The notes beneath the pieces were generated by a model, which was given only the letters and a program-made list of their open reading frames with translations, was not told the DNA's origin and made no database searches. A DNA stretch of 64,000 nt from Spirosomataceae bacterium TFI 002 (GTDB taxonomy: Bacteria; Bacteroidota; Bacteroidia; Cytophagales; Spirosomataceae): NCBI GenBank assembly GCA_900230115.1, contig LT907983.1:2852001-2916000 (forward strand), read 5' to 3'. The position numbers and the translations under genes are program-made. Shown here in pieces: positions 26,088 to 35,057 of this stretch. Every line of letters starts with the position of its first letter. The first letter of the stretch is position 1.

Positions 26088-26807
26088 ATGGACCCTAGGT
26101 TATTCAATGTACTTTTTATTGATATTGAAACTGCTGCTCAATTTGCAAGTTTTGAAGAAGTCCCAGAGCGACTAAAACCACACTGGGAAAGAAAGGCAAG
26201 TCTTTTGAATAAAAATGAAGACTTTAATGCTTCTGAAGTGTATAATGATAAGGCTGCCATATATGCCGAATATGGAAAAGTTATCTGTGTTGGAGTGGGT
26301 GGTTTTTACTTAAACAAATCTGGAGAACTATCCTTTAAAGCTCAAAGTATTGTGCGAGATACAGAAAAGGAAACTTTGACAGAGCTAGCGGCAGTATTAA
26401 GCCGACATAAAGCACTTGAAGACTTACAACTCTGTGCCCATAACGGTAGAGAATTTGATTTCCCTTACTTATGCCGTAGAATGTTAATAAACGATATTGA
26501 ATTGCCATATGCACTCAATTTAAGTGGCAAAAAACCATGGGAGGTTAGTCATATAGATACTTTACAATTCTGGAAATTTGGCGACTATAAACACTTTACT
26601 TCTCTGGATCTTTTAGCTACACTCTTTGACATCCCTGGCAGTAAATCAGATATAACAGGGGCAGATGTAAATAGGGTTTATCACGAAGAAGGGAATGTGA
26701 AAAGAATTGCTGAATACTGTGTGAGAGACGTAGTGGTTTTGGCTCGGCTTTTTCTCAAACTAAAGTCCCTTCCTGAGCTAAAAGAAGAAAATATTCATAT
26801 TGCTTAA
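26088..26807 (+). CDS. PolB-like 3'-5' exonuclease
   Basis: A 239-residue protein of the predicted 3'-5' exonuclease family related to the proofreading domain of DNA polymerase B. The exo motifs are FIDIETAA (motif I, DxE near residue 12), the NGREFDFPYLCRR (motif II) and the YCVRDVVVLARLF stretch (motif III). With no polymerase attached, it probably acts on DNA or RNA ends alone. ATG 26088 (MDPRLFNVL) is chosen over an upstream TTG that adds eight residues. Its stop overlaps the stop of the opposite GNAT gene by four bases. Confidence 0.88.
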   Translation: MDPRLFNVLFIDIETAAQFASFEEVPERLKPHWERKASLLNKNEDFNASEVYNDKAAIYAEYGKVICVGVGGFYLNKSGELSFKAQSIVRDTEKETLTELAAVLSRHKALEDLQLCAHNGREFDFPYLCRRMLINDIELPYALNLSGKKPWEVSHIDTLQFWKFGDYKHFTSLDLLATLFDIPGSKSDITGADVNRVYHEEGNVKRIAEYCVRDVVVLARLFLKLKSLPELKEENIHIA

Positions 26808-27244
26808 AGAAGCTCCTTTTCAAGGATAATCTTTGCAGGTTGTTGACTTTTATCTACATCAGTTATATCAAATCCATTTTTTAGAGCAAAACACAACATA
26901 GCCTTATGTTTATTTAGAGTTTTGAATCTTACTTTAGTAAAACCGTTAGTTATAGCCCAGTTTTCCTGATGTTTTGCTAGTGCTTTTGCAATACCTTTTT
27001 CCCGGAAAGAGGGAAGAACTCCTCCAAGCCAGCTGTATAAAACATTATCACCTAAATCATAGCTTAGTTTGAAGCCAACAAAATCGGTTTCACTTTTGGC
27101 AATTAAGATTTGATGTTTTCTTCCAAAAAGCTTTTCGTTTATTTCCTGCTTTGTTTTGAGAGGAAAGTTAAATTCAGGTAGCATTTCCATTACCTGTACC
27201 ACTTCTTCAATTGATCCATTCGATATTTCGAAACTTTTGAGCAT
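26804..27244 (-). CDS. GNAT family N-acetyltransferase
   Basis: A 146-residue GNAT-fold acetyltransferase. The acetyl-CoA-binding motif is PSFREKGIAKALAKHQE in the second half, and FALKNGFDI near the end is the usual terminal motif. Its ATG shares one base with the ilvA stop codon (TGATG), so it is translationally coupled to threonine deaminase. That coupling hints at a link to amino-acid metabolism, but the acceptor is unknown. Confidence 0.85.
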   Translation of the reverse strand: MLKSFEISNGSIEEVVQVMEMLPEFNFPLKTKQEINEKLFGRKHQILIAKSETDFVGFKLSYDLGDNVLYSWLGGVLPSFREKGIAKALAKHQENWAITNGFTKVRFKTLNKHKAMLCFALKNGFDITDVDKSQQPAKIILEKELL

Positions 27245-28494
27245 CAAATTAAAAATTCGAACAATTCGGGTTTATCGTTAATATATGTAAACTGAATCTT
27301 TGCTTCATTTAGCCTGTCTATTAGGGCTTGAAAATCTTCTTTCTTTGCTATTTCTAAACCTACTAATGCCGGACCTCTTTCTCGTGCTGTCTTCTTAGAA
27401 TATTCAAAATATACGATGTCGTCTGTTGGGCCAAGTACATCTTCAAGAAACTCTTTCATTGCTCCGCTTCTTTGTAGGAATCTAATGATAAAATAGTGCT
27501 TTAGCCCTTCATAGAGTAAAGAACGTTCTTTTATTTCTTCTGTTCTTGTGATGTCATTATTGCCTCCTCCAAGGATGCAAACCACGTTTTTGCCTTTTAT
27601 TTCTTCCTTCATGAAATCCAATGCGGCAATACTTAAAGCTCCTGCGGGCTCAGCAACAATGGCCTCTTCGTTATAAAGTGAAAGAATAGTAGAACATACT
27701 TTCCCCTCTGGCACAGTAATAATTTTTTCAAGGTTTTGTTTACACACTTTGAAAGTGGTTTCTCCTGCCTTTTTTACAGCTGCTCCATCAACGAACTTGT
27801 CGATGTGTTCAAGCTTAACAAGCTCATTAGCTTCAAATGAAGCTGACATGTTTGCAGCTCCTACTGGTTCTATTCCAATCAAGTGTGTAAGTGGGCTGAG
27901 TTGCTTAAAAACAGTACTCACGCCACTTGCTAAGCCACCACCACCAATCGCAAATAGGAGGTAGTCTATTTTAAATTCTGAATCTTTAATTATTTCTAGA
28001 CCAACTGTTCCTTGCCCTTCCATTACGAATGTATCTTCAAAAGGATGAATAAAAACAGCATCATGGTTATTTACATATTCCATTGCTTCGGCATAGGCAT
28101 CGTCGAAAGTATCACCGGCCAGCCTAACTTCCACAAACTCTTTTCCAAACATCTTTACTTGTTTTACCTTTTGGGCTGGTGTAGTAGTTGGCATAAAGAT
28201 GATACCCTTTGAGGCTAAAATTTGGCATGCATAAGCTACTCCTTGTGCATGATTTCCCGCACTTGCACACACAACACCTTGTGCCAGAGATTCTTGGGAG
28301 AGGCTTGCCATTCGGTTATATGCACCGCGAATTTTATAAGACCTCACAACTTGTAAGTCTTCTCTTTTTAAGAAAACATTTGCTCCGTACTTTTCAGATA
28401 ATGATCTGTTTTTGTCTAATGGCGTATGAGAAATGATACCCTTCAGTCTTTCGGCTGCAGTATATATTCCTTCTAGTTTTGGTGTATTAGTCAT
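27244..28494 (-). CDS. ilvA: threonine dehydratase (deaminase)
   Basis: IlvA converts threonine to 2-oxobutanoate, the first committed step of isoleucine synthesis, using PLP. The Schiff-base lysine should be Lys54 in RSYKIRGAYNRM, and the phosphate-binding glycine loop is GGGGLASGV near 180-190. After about residue 330 comes a single ACT-like regulatory domain (HYFIIRFLQRSGAMKEFL), the short form usual in this phylum, so isoleucine feedback is likely. The length of 416 fits the short-form family. The GNAT gene is coupled downstream. No leader attenuator was found. Confidence 0.95.
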   Translation of the reverse strand: MTNTPKLEGIYTAAERLKGIISHTPLDKNRSLSEKYGANVFLKREDLQVVRSYKIRGAYNRMASLSQESLAQGVVCASAGNHAQGVAYACQILASKGIIFMPTTTPAQKVKQVKMFGKEFVEVRLAGDTFDDAYAEAMEYVNNHDAVFIHPFEDTFVMEGQGTVGLEIIKDSEFKIDYLLFAIGGGGLASGVSTVFKQLSPLTHLIGIEPVGAANMSASFEANELVKLEHIDKFVDGAAVKKAGETTFKVCKQNLEKIITVPEGKVCSTILSLYNEEAIVAEPAGALSIAALDFMKEEIKGKNVVCILGGGNNDITRTEEIKERSLLYEGLKHYFIIRFLQRSGAMKEFLEDVLGPTDDIVYFEYSKKTARERGPALVGLEIAKKEDFQALIDRLNEAKIQFTYINDKPELFEFLI

Positions 28495-28694
28495 AGTAAA
28501 GATGAAATGGGAAACGAAGTTCTGAAATATTCATGGAATGGCTTAGGAGATGAGGAGGAAAGATTTATTTAGAAGAAGAGAAAAATAAAAGGGAGTTCTG
28601 AGTTTTTGCCTGGAAAGGTTAGCCTAGAGTCACCATGTTTATTTGATTTTGGCATAGTGGAAAAAGGTAATATCGAAAGAATTCGACAGAAAAG

Positions 28695-28953
28695 CTTCGT
28701 GCCTTGGAGGCTTTGTGGTTAAAAATTAATCTACAGAGTACAAAAAAAGGCGACTCTTGCGAATCTCCCTAAAATGAGGGGGATGAAGGGTGGTGCGGCA
28801 CTCCGACTCGAACTCACGACTCAAAAAGTTTTTTTTGTTCAAAGGAAGTCGCTTCAACCATCGTTTGGGAGGGGTGGTGTTAGTAGACGAGATTACTGAT
28901 TAGAAATGCTAGTCTTTTTAAAAGGGAAAATTGATAGAACTTGACTAAAAAAA
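28695..28953. repeat. 259-bp tandem repeat, copy 1 (decayed)
   Basis: Copy 1 begins with CTTCGTGCCTTGGAGGCTTT and is most diverged: the hairpin that acts as terminator in copy 3 is disrupted here (TCTCCCT instead of TCGCCTT). It holds a tRNA-like T-arm remnant followed by low-complexity T/A runs and no intact tRNA. Confidence 0.75.
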
Positions 28954-29212
28954 CTTCGTGCCTTGGAGGCTTTGTGTTTAAAAATTAATCTACAGAGTAC
29001 AAAAAAAGGCGACTCTTGCGAATCGCCTTAAAAACGAGGGAGGATGATAGGTGGTGCGGCACTCCGACTTGAACTCACGATTCAATTTTTTTTTTAAACA
29101 AAAGAAGTCGCTTCAACCATCGTTTTGGAGGGGTGGTGTTAGTAGACGAAATTGCTGATTAGAAATGTTAGTCTTTTTAAAAGGGAAAATTGATAGAACT
29201 TGACTAAAAAAA
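28954..29212. repeat. 259-bp tandem repeat, copy 2
   Basis: Copy 2 starts with the same CTTCGTGCCTTGGAGGCTTT and is nearly identical to copy 1 through its whole length. It keeps an intact GGCGA...TCGCC hairpin with an A tract, but the position of the tRNA is filled by a non-cloverleaf sequence whose T-arm part (CGTGAGTTCAAGTC on the minus strand) resembles that of the neighbouring tRNA-His. Confidence 0.75.
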
Positions 29213-29297
29213 CTTCGTGCCTTGGAGGCTTTGTGGTTAAAAATTAATCTACAGAGTACAAAAAAAGGCGACTCTTGCGAATCGCCTTAAAAACGAG
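29213..29297. repeat. 259-bp tandem repeat, copy 3 (partial, shares only its left part)
   Basis: The left 85 bases are the same as copies 1 and 2 (CTTCGTGCC to GAGGGAGGATG), after which the real tRNA-His replaces the divergent middle part. The three copies start at 28695, 28954 and 29213, spaced exactly 259 bases apart. Confidence 0.7.
29260..29288 (-). terminator. terminator of tRNA-His
   Basis: On the minus strand AAGGCGA pairs with TCGCCTT around a ten-base loop and is followed by a run of seven T. It lies ten bases after the tRNA 3' end. Confidence 0.75.
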
Positions 29298-29372
29298 GGA
29301 GGATGATGGGGCTCGAACCCACGACCCCCGGCACCACAAACCAGTGCTCTAACCAACTGAGCTACAACCTCC
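29298..29372 (-). tRNA. tRNA-His (anticodon GTG)
   Basis: The minus strand folds into a tRNA with the extra G at position -1 paired with C73, unique to histidine tRNAs. The anticodon loop is TTGTGGT, the D-arm AGCTCAGTTGGTTAGAGC and the T-loop TTCGAGC. The acceptor stem has one T-T mismatch, which is tolerable but notable. CCA is not encoded. It has its own promoter and terminator. Confidence 0.88.
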
Positions 29373-29387
29373 GTTTATTTGGGAGTG

Positions 29388-29418
29388 CAAATGTAGTTGC
29401 TTATGTATTATAGACCAA
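29388..29418 (-). promoter_or_regulatory. promoter of tRNA-His
   Basis: On the minus strand TTG (29416-29418) and TACATTTG (29388-29395) are separated by 20 bases, an exact Bacteroidota promoter, 16 bases before the tRNA 5' end. The older repeat copies do not carry it. Confidence 0.7.
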
Positions 29419-29525
29419 AAGAAAAAATGAGATTTTTTTGTTTTGCGTACCTTTTTTAAGCTTTTCCTCCTTTTTACTTAAATAGAAGTATTTTTACGGC
29501 ACATAATTATTCAATACTCTTAATA

Positions 29526-30302
29526 ATGTTTCGATTAGATAAAAAAGTAGCAATTGTAACTGGCGGTGCTAGTGGTATAGGGCTAGAGATTTCAAGGAAA
29601 TTTGCATTGCAGGGGGCTGTAGTGCATATTTTTGAACTTAATATGGACCTCGCAGAACGAGAAGCTGACCTGATAATTGCAAATGGTGGACAGGCGTATT
29701 TTCACAAAGTAGATGTTTCAAAGCAATCCGAAGTAAAAAATATCATTGCCAAAATTGAAAAAGATGGCCCAATAGATATTTTGGTCAATAATGCTGGTAT
29801 TGCACATATTGGCAATATAGAAAACACAAGTGTCGATGACATGGACAGGCTCTACAGTGTAAATATAAAGGGAGTTTATAATTGCGTTCAGAGTGTAATA
29901 CCCGGAATGAAGCAAAAGAAAAGTGGTGTAATTATCAATATGTGCTCTGTGGCAGCGTCGGTTGGTCTTAAAGATCGATTCGCATATTCTACTACAAAAG
30001 GAGCAGTATTGTCAATGACCTACCAACTTGCCAAAGACTATATTGAATACGGGATTAGGTGTAATAGTATCTCTCCGGCAAGAGTTCATACGCCTTTTGT
30101 GGACGGTTTTTTAAAGAAAACTTACCCCGAGCAGCAAGAAGAAATGTTCCAAAAGCTTTCACGTACACAACCTATCGGCAGAATGGCTAAGCCTCAAGAG
30201 ATAGGAGCAATGGCAGTATATTTGGCTTCCGACGAAGCTGCATTTGTAACAGGTACAGACTTTCCAATAGATGGTGGATTTGTTAGATTAAATACCCCTT
30301 AA
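29526..30302 (+). CDS. SDR family oxidoreductase, possibly 2-keto-3-deoxy-fuconate dehydrogenase
   Basis: This 258-residue classical SDR has TGGASGIG near the N-terminus, NNAGIA after strand 4, and the catalytic set MCSVAA...YSTTK. The C-terminal DGGF with SDEAAFVTGTDFPIDGG is the usual tail of the glucose-dehydrogenase/3-oxoacyl reductase branch. It is followed after 20 bases by a FAH-family hydrolase, an arrangement typical of the last steps of oxidative L-fucose/L-rhamnose acid catabolism, where the SDR oxidises 2-keto-3-deoxy-L-fuconate. The family is seen; the pathway role is inferred. Confidence 0.85.
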   Translation: MFRLDKKVAIVTGGASGIGLEISRKFALQGAVVHIFELNMDLAEREADLIIANGGQAYFHKVDVSKQSEVKNIIAKIEKDGPIDILVNNAGIAHIGNIENTSVDDMDRLYSVNIKGVYNCVQSVIPGMKQKKSGVIINMCSVAASVGLKDRFAYSTTKGAVLSMTYQLAKDYIEYGIRCNSISPARVHTPFVDGFLKKTYPEQQEEMFQKLSRTQPIGRMAKPQEIGAMAVYLASDEAAFVTGTDFPIDGGFVRLNTP

Positions 30303-30322
30303 AACGTAAAAAAATAGAAAAA

Positions 30323-31177
30323 ATGAAGCTTATAAGATTTAGAGAAAACGGAATAGTTAAAATAGGAATTCAAAAAGAAGACGGTTCGAAAGTAGATGCT
30401 TCGGCATTTGGAGAAGATTACAACGAAACTTTCTTTGAGACAGATGGAATTAACAGACTTGCAAAATGGTGGAAAGAAAACCAATCCAACTGCCCTCAAG
30501 TTTCTGATGATGTGGAGTTAGATAGTTGTATTGCAAGACCCTCAAAAATCGTTTGTATCGGCCTTAACTACGCCAAACATGCTGCCGAATCTGGCATGGA
30601 GCCACCAAAAGAGCCTGTAGTTTTCTTTAAATCAACATCTGCTCTATGTGGTCCAAACGATAATATTATCATTCCTAGGGATTCCGAAAAAACGGACTGG
30701 GAGGTAGAGTTGGCAGTTGTTATTGGCAAAAAAGTATCTTACGTTACTCAAGAGGATGCTATGAACTATGTAGCAGGATACTGTATTCATAATGATTATA
30801 GCGAAAGAGCTTTCCAACTAGAGCGTGGAGGTCAATGGGTTAAAGGTAAGTCAAATGACACTTTCGCTCCACTTGGACCTTTCATGGCAACTGCAGATGA
30901 AATAAAAGAACCGCAAAACCTTCGCCTTTGGTTGAATTTAAATGGAAATAAACTTCAAGACAGCAATACAAATGACATGATATTTGGCATTGCTGAGACC
31001 ATCGCTTACCTGAGCAATTTTATGACTTTACTTCCTGGCGATGTTATAAGTACAGGAACACCAGCAGGTGTGGGCCTAGGACTTAAGCCGCCTACGTACC
31101 TAAAAGCGGGTGACAAAGTGGAGCTTGGAATTGAAGGGCTTGGAGTACAAAAGCAAACCGCAGAAGCTTACAGCTAA
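30323..31177 (+). CDS. fumarylacetoacetate hydrolase family protein
   Basis: A 284-residue FAH-fold hydrolase. The metal ligands are expected at Glu127 and Glu129 (WEVELAV) and Asp158 (HNDYSER). The N-terminal region (to about 70) is a cap, and STGTPAGVGLGLKP is the conserved C-terminal loop. Together with the SDR just upstream it fits 2,4-diketo-3-deoxy-L-fuconate hydrolase, which releases pyruvate and lactate; an acylpyruvase or ureidoglycolate lyase role is also possible. The genes for the first steps (dehydratase, lactonase) are not near. Confidence 0.9.
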   Translation: MKLIRFRENGIVKIGIQKEDGSKVDASAFGEDYNETFFETDGINRLAKWWKENQSNCPQVSDDVELDSCIARPSKIVCIGLNYAKHAAESGMEPPKEPVVFFKSTSALCGPNDNIIIPRDSEKTDWEVELAVVIGKKVSYVTQEDAMNYVAGYCIHNDYSERAFQLERGGQWVKGKSNDTFAPLGPFMATADEIKEPQNLRLWLNLNGNKLQDSNTNDMIFGIAETIAYLSNFMTLLPGDVISTGTPAGVGLGLKPPTYLKAGDKVELGIEGLGVQKQTAEAYS

Positions 31178-31189
31178 TTTAATATCTGC

Positions 31190-31197
31190 TATCTTTG
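31190..31197 (+). promoter_or_regulatory. -7 promoter box of the DUF2130 gene
   Basis: TATCTTTG matches TAnnTTTG, 31 bases before the ATG at 31229. No clear TTG box is seen upstream. Confidence 0.45.
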
Positions 31198-31228
31198 AAA
31201 AGGTCGAAAACGGCCTGTAAATTATCTT

Positions 31229-32443
31229 ATGACTGCCAATAAAATTACTTGCCCAAACTGTGGCCATGGCTTTGATGCTGGCGAAGCTTTTCAAAAACAC
31301 ATGGAAATTGAACTCCAAAAAAAGCTTTTGGAGCAGCAAAAAAGTAATGCCGAAGAAATTGAGGCCTTTAAGAAGAACTTAAGGGCTGAGAAGGATAAGT
31401 TTGAGCAAGAAGAGAAAAAGAAAATGTGGGCCATAGCTCAAGCTGAGGCTCAAAAACGGGCCGAAGAAAAAAAGTCCGTTGAGATTCAGGCACTCAAAGA
31501 AGATAATAAGCTCAAGCAAACGATGATTTTGGAAGCTCAAAAGAAAGAACTTGAGTTAATGAGGAAGGAAAATGAGCTAAAGCTTCAGCAAGAGCAATTA
31601 AAACTCAAATTAGAAAAAGACCTTTTAGAGAGAAGCAGAGGAATAGAAGAGAAGGCTAAAAAGCAGAAAGATGAGGAGTTTGATTTGGTGAAAAAAGAAT
31701 ATGAGAAGAAGCTCGAAAACCAAATGAACCTCGTGAAAGAAATGCAACGAAAAGCTGAACAGGGGTCTATGCAGTTGCAAGGAGAGGTGCAAGAGTTAGC
31801 AATAGAATCTTTACTTTCTCAGGCTTTTCCATATGATGAAATAGAAGAAATAAAAAAAGGAATAAGAGGTGCTGACGCCATTCAAACAGTAAAAAATGAA
31901 TTCGGTCAAGATTGTGGAAAGCTGATTTTTGAAAGCAAAAGAACGCAAAATTTTGGAGGAGATTGGATCGAAAAGCTAAAGAATGATCAACGTGAAGTAG
32001 GGGCAGAAATTGCCGTTTTGGTAACTCAAGTAATGCCGAAAGATATGGAACGTTTTGGAGAAAAAGACGGCGTTTGGATCTGTGGTTTTCATGAAGTTAA
32101 AAGTTTGGTTTTCGTGTTGAGAGAGATTTTGATTCGAACCCAAATGGCGAAATCTGTAAATGATAACAAAGCGGACAAAATGAGTTTACTCTATACTTTT
32201 TTGACAAGTAGCCAGTTCAAACAACAAATGGAGGCAATAGTAGAAGGTTTTGGAAACTTGAAATCTGAACTAGACCGAGAGAAAAGAGCAATGGCGAGGA
32301 TCTGGAAAGAACGTGAAATGCAAATAGAAAAAGTAATAGGAAATACTATCGATATGTATGGAAGTATTAAAGGAATTGCAGGAAATTCTATAGCAACAAT
32401 TAAGTATTTGGAGCTATCTGACGGGGAGGATGACGATGCATAA
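31229..32443 (+). CDS. DUF2130 domain protein with zinc ribbon and coiled coil
   Basis: The 404-residue protein opens with a CPNCGHGF zinc-binding knuckle (Cys8 and Cys11), continues with about 170 residues of charged coiled coil (repeated K/E/Q heptads up to residue 190), and ends in the DUF2130 domain (LLSQAFPYDEIEEIKKGIRGAD, then the FESKRTQNFGGDWIEKLKNDQ stretch), which has a nuclease-like alpha-beta pattern. Its job is unknown; relatives are soluble and of unproven role. It has its own promoter and follows the FAH gene by 51 bases. Confidence 0.85.
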   Translation: MTANKITCPNCGHGFDAGEAFQKHMEIELQKKLLEQQKSNAEEIEAFKKNLRAEKDKFEQEEKKKMWAIAQAEAQKRAEEKKSVEIQALKEDNKLKQTMILEAQKKELELMRKENELKLQQEQLKLKLEKDLLERSRGIEEKAKKQKDEEFDLVKKEYEKKLENQMNLVKEMQRKAEQGSMQLQGEVQELAIESLLSQAFPYDEIEEIKKGIRGADAIQTVKNEFGQDCGKLIFESKRTQNFGGDWIEKLKNDQREVGAEIAVLVTQVMPKDMERFGEKDGVWICGFHEVKSLVFVLREILIRTQMAKSVNDNKADKMSLLYTFLTSSQFKQQMEAIVEGFGNLKSELDREKRAMARIWKEREMQIEKVIGNTIDMYGSIKGIAGNSIATIKYLELSDGEDDDA

Positions 32444-32505
32444 GTGACTTTGGCATGGTTTTAGTTATCACGTATGTAATTCAATAAAATCAAAACGTGT
32501 TAACC

Positions 32506-33960
32506 ATGCTAAAAATTACAACAGTTGCCCTATTACTATTAAGTCAATTTGCTTTTAGCCAAGATGATAAAAGCCCTTGTCTTCAAAACTTTGAAGTCTC
32601 CTATCAAAAGATAAAAGATAACTACGCTGGCTGGAATGATAAAGTAACTCCAAGTAATCAAAAGAAATTTGATGCCCTCACTGAAGCGACTCTAAAGAAA
32701 GTCGCAAAAATTACTGATGCTGAGGAATGCTATTTCGCAACAAACGATTGGTTGGCATTTTTTGAAGATGGTCACTTATTTATAAATATTTCAAGCCCTT
32801 ATCAAAAAGGAGAAGCTCCGGAAGATGTTGTAAAGCGTGCTGATAAAATTGGAAGTGAGCGTTTTAAAAGTGAAGATACCTTCAAAGCATATCTAGATTC
32901 AGAGAAAAATCTGCACGCTGTAACAGGTATGTGGGAAAGTGAAGATGGAATGTATAAGATTGGTATTATTCCTCATGTTAAGAAAAAGAATAAGTTTAAT
33001 GCGTTTTTGCTTGAGAAGAAAGACGATCTATGGGTTCCTGGAAAAGTTAAGTTTGAATTAGAAGAAACTACTGACGGAAGGTTTGCTACAAATTACCTTT
33101 ATGCAGATTTTACTGAAATGAAAACTTTTTCTCGTCAACTTATGAATTACTTGGTGATAGATAAAGTATATAAATACAAAAAAACTTATCCAGTAAACGA
33201 GGTTGTGTCGAACGATGAAATACTTCATAAGCTACCACAATACAGAGTCGAAAAGATTAATGAGAATACTGCTTTATTAGTTTTGCCTCCTTTCACATTG
33301 CCTAATGCAGCAGATCTAGTAACAGAGTTGGTTAGCAAAAACCGTGGGATAATTACTTCTTGCGAAAACTTAATAGTAGATCTTAGAGATAATCCAGGTG
33401 GCGATGCTGATGCATTTGTTCCTCTTTACCCTTATATCTCAACAGGCCCAATCTTAAGAGAAGGCGGTATTTTTAGAGCAACTGAAGAAAATATATACTT
33501 ACTTGAACATGAGCTAGAGTCTATCAAGAGTTTTCCTAAGTATAGAAGAATATTAGAGCCAAAGCTGAAAAAAGTTATTGCCGACATGAAAAACAACCCT
33601 GGTCAAGAGATCAAAGGTCCAGATAAAGTGTTCCAATATGTTTCGTCAATGCAGAATCCTCAAAAAGTGGCTATTTTAGTGAATGAAAATACAGCAAGTT
33701 CAGCCGAAATTGTTACTTTAGAGGCAAAACAAAGTACAAAAACCATAGTTATAGGAGAGAGAACCAAAGGCCTTGCTGATTATATTGAAGTAAGAGATTG
33801 GGGATTACCAAAGTACGGTTGGAGATTAGCATTTGGTTTAGCTAAGAGCTCATGGATGCCAAAGAAGCCAATAGATAATAAGGGTATCTCTCCAGACGTT
33901 AAAGTACCGAGAAAAGAGGCGGACTGGGTACAGTATGCCAGCAATTACCTGAATAAATAA
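32506..33960 (+). CDS. exported S41 family peptidase
   Basis: The 484-residue product has a signal peptide (TTVALLLLSQFAFSQ) and a C-terminal S41 catalytic domain: the substrate motif LIVDLRDNPGGDADAF, then the nucleophile Ser in LVNENTASSAEIVTLE and the Lys in GERTKGLADY. It lacks the PDZ domain of the Ctp-type protease encoded elsewhere in the window. The N-terminal half is an unassigned alpha-beta region. ATG 32506 (MLKITTVALL) is preferred over GTG 32497, since the signal peptide begins at MLK. It is likely to act on exported proteins or peptides. Confidence 0.88.
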   Translation: MLKITTVALLLLSQFAFSQDDKSPCLQNFEVSYQKIKDNYAGWNDKVTPSNQKKFDALTEATLKKVAKITDAEECYFATNDWLAFFEDGHLFINISSPYQKGEAPEDVVKRADKIGSERFKSEDTFKAYLDSEKNLHAVTGMWESEDGMYKIGIIPHVKKKNKFNAFLLEKKDDLWVPGKVKFELEETTDGRFATNYLYADFTEMKTFSRQLMNYLVIDKVYKYKKTYPVNEVVSNDEILHKLPQYRVEKINENTALLVLPPFTLPNAADLVTELVSKNRGIITSCENLIVDLRDNPGGDADAFVPLYPYISTGPILREGGIFRATEENIYLLEHELESIKSFPKYRRILEPKLKKVIADMKNNPGQEIKGPDKVFQYVSSMQNPQKVAILVNENTASSAEIVTLEAKQSTKTIVIGERTKGLADYIEVRDWGLPKYGWRLAFGLAKSSWMPKKPIDNKGISPDVKVPRKEADWVQYASNYLNK

Positions 33961-33965
33961 AAAAA

Positions 33966-35006
33966 ATGAAACTGACCACTAGAAAAGCATTACACCTAAT
34001 ATCTTTCCTTTTAATAAGTAATGCTCTACTAGCTCAGAAATCCCTGCTCTCGCAACTAAAAGGAGAATGGATTAAGGAAGAAATTGCTCTTGAGGACGGG
34101 AGCACCTTATTCAATCCTGAGATTGTGGAGAGTCAGTATATATTGTCTTTTATAAACGATGATAGTTTGGTAGTAACCTATAATGGGCGAAGCAACTATC
34201 ATCGTTTTGATTTGTCTGATAGTACCATTAAATATCGTGGTACAACTTTTAAAATTGTAAGGTTAGAAAAACCAATTTTAGAAGTGATTGAAACCAACTC
34301 TGAGGATGGTTACAAGCCGCTTAAGTTTAAGCTTTTGTACAAACCTACTTATGATCTCAGTATTATTCCTAACCAGTATCAAGCCAAAAACGGTGAAGTA
34401 GTATTTGAAAGAATACCTGGTTTAATTGAGCCCAAGTTTATTGACCCTAGGTTCACAGCCATGGACTTCATTTACAATGAGTTTCGATTCCCAGAATATA
34501 AAAAGGGTGGCTTTGTTCTCCGATTTGTCGTTACAGATGATGGAAAGGTTACTGGGGCTCGAATGATAGCGAGTAGCCATCCCAAATATGACCAAAGAAT
34601 GATTCAAGCACTGGAGAAAACCAAGAAAAAGTGGCTACCAGCTCAATACAATGGACAGAATATAAATTGTGAAGTAGAATATAACTTTGATTTGGGGTGG
34701 AGTGAATCAGGAAGTGAAAACTCTGAAGCTAACAAACGATACGAGTCGGAGCAAAGCAAAGATTATGGTGATTACTATTTTGACCTTAAAAATTATAAAT
34801 CGGCAATTTATTATTACTCCAAAAGTATAGAAAGCAATCCTTATAACATTGATTCATATTACAAAAGAGCCGCTTGTTATGTATTCAGAAAGGATATTCA
34901 AAGTGCATGCGGAGACTATCAACAGCTTGGAATTTTGAATCAAGTAAAAGCCCAAGAACTCTTCGATAAATATTGTGATACCTTCGAGCCAAAAAAATCT
35001 GAATGA
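33966..35006 (+). CDS. exported TonB C-terminal-domain protein with TPR tail
   Basis: A 346-residue product with signal peptide (LHLISFLLISNALLAQ). A lipocalin-like N-terminal region (LKGEWIKEEIALEDGSTLF) is followed by a TonB C-terminal domain (FVLRFVVTDDGKVTGARMI, then KKWLPAQYNGQ), and then by TPR units (DYYFDLKNYKSAIYYYSKSI). Such TonB_C proteins of Bacteroidota usually lack an N-terminal transmembrane TonB helix, so it probably serves in protein-protein contact. It follows the S41 protease by five bases and should be cotranscribed. Confidence 0.82.
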   Translation: MKLTTRKALHLISFLLISNALLAQKSLLSQLKGEWIKEEIALEDGSTLFNPEIVESQYILSFINDDSLVVTYNGRSNYHRFDLSDSTIKYRGTTFKIVRLEKPILEVIETNSEDGYKPLKFKLLYKPTYDLSIIPNQYQAKNGEVVFERIPGLIEPKFIDPRFTAMDFIYNEFRFPEYKKGGFVLRFVVTDDGKVTGARMIASSHPKYDQRMIQALEKTKKKWLPAQYNGQNINCEVEYNFDLGWSESGSENSEANKRYESEQSKDYGDYYFDLKNYKSAIYYYSKSIESNPYNIDSYYKRAACYVFRKDIQSACGDYQQLGILNQVKAQELFDKYCDTFEPKKSE

Positions 35007-35057
35007 TTTAGCCAGACTTTTGGTTTATTTGAAGCAATCATCATTCAAACTATTTTT

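Noticed and set aside
28738-29115. Additional functional tRNA genes in repeat copies 1 and 2
   Set aside because: The T-arm-like segment is recognisable, but no anticodon arm, paired acceptor stem or promoter could be formed.
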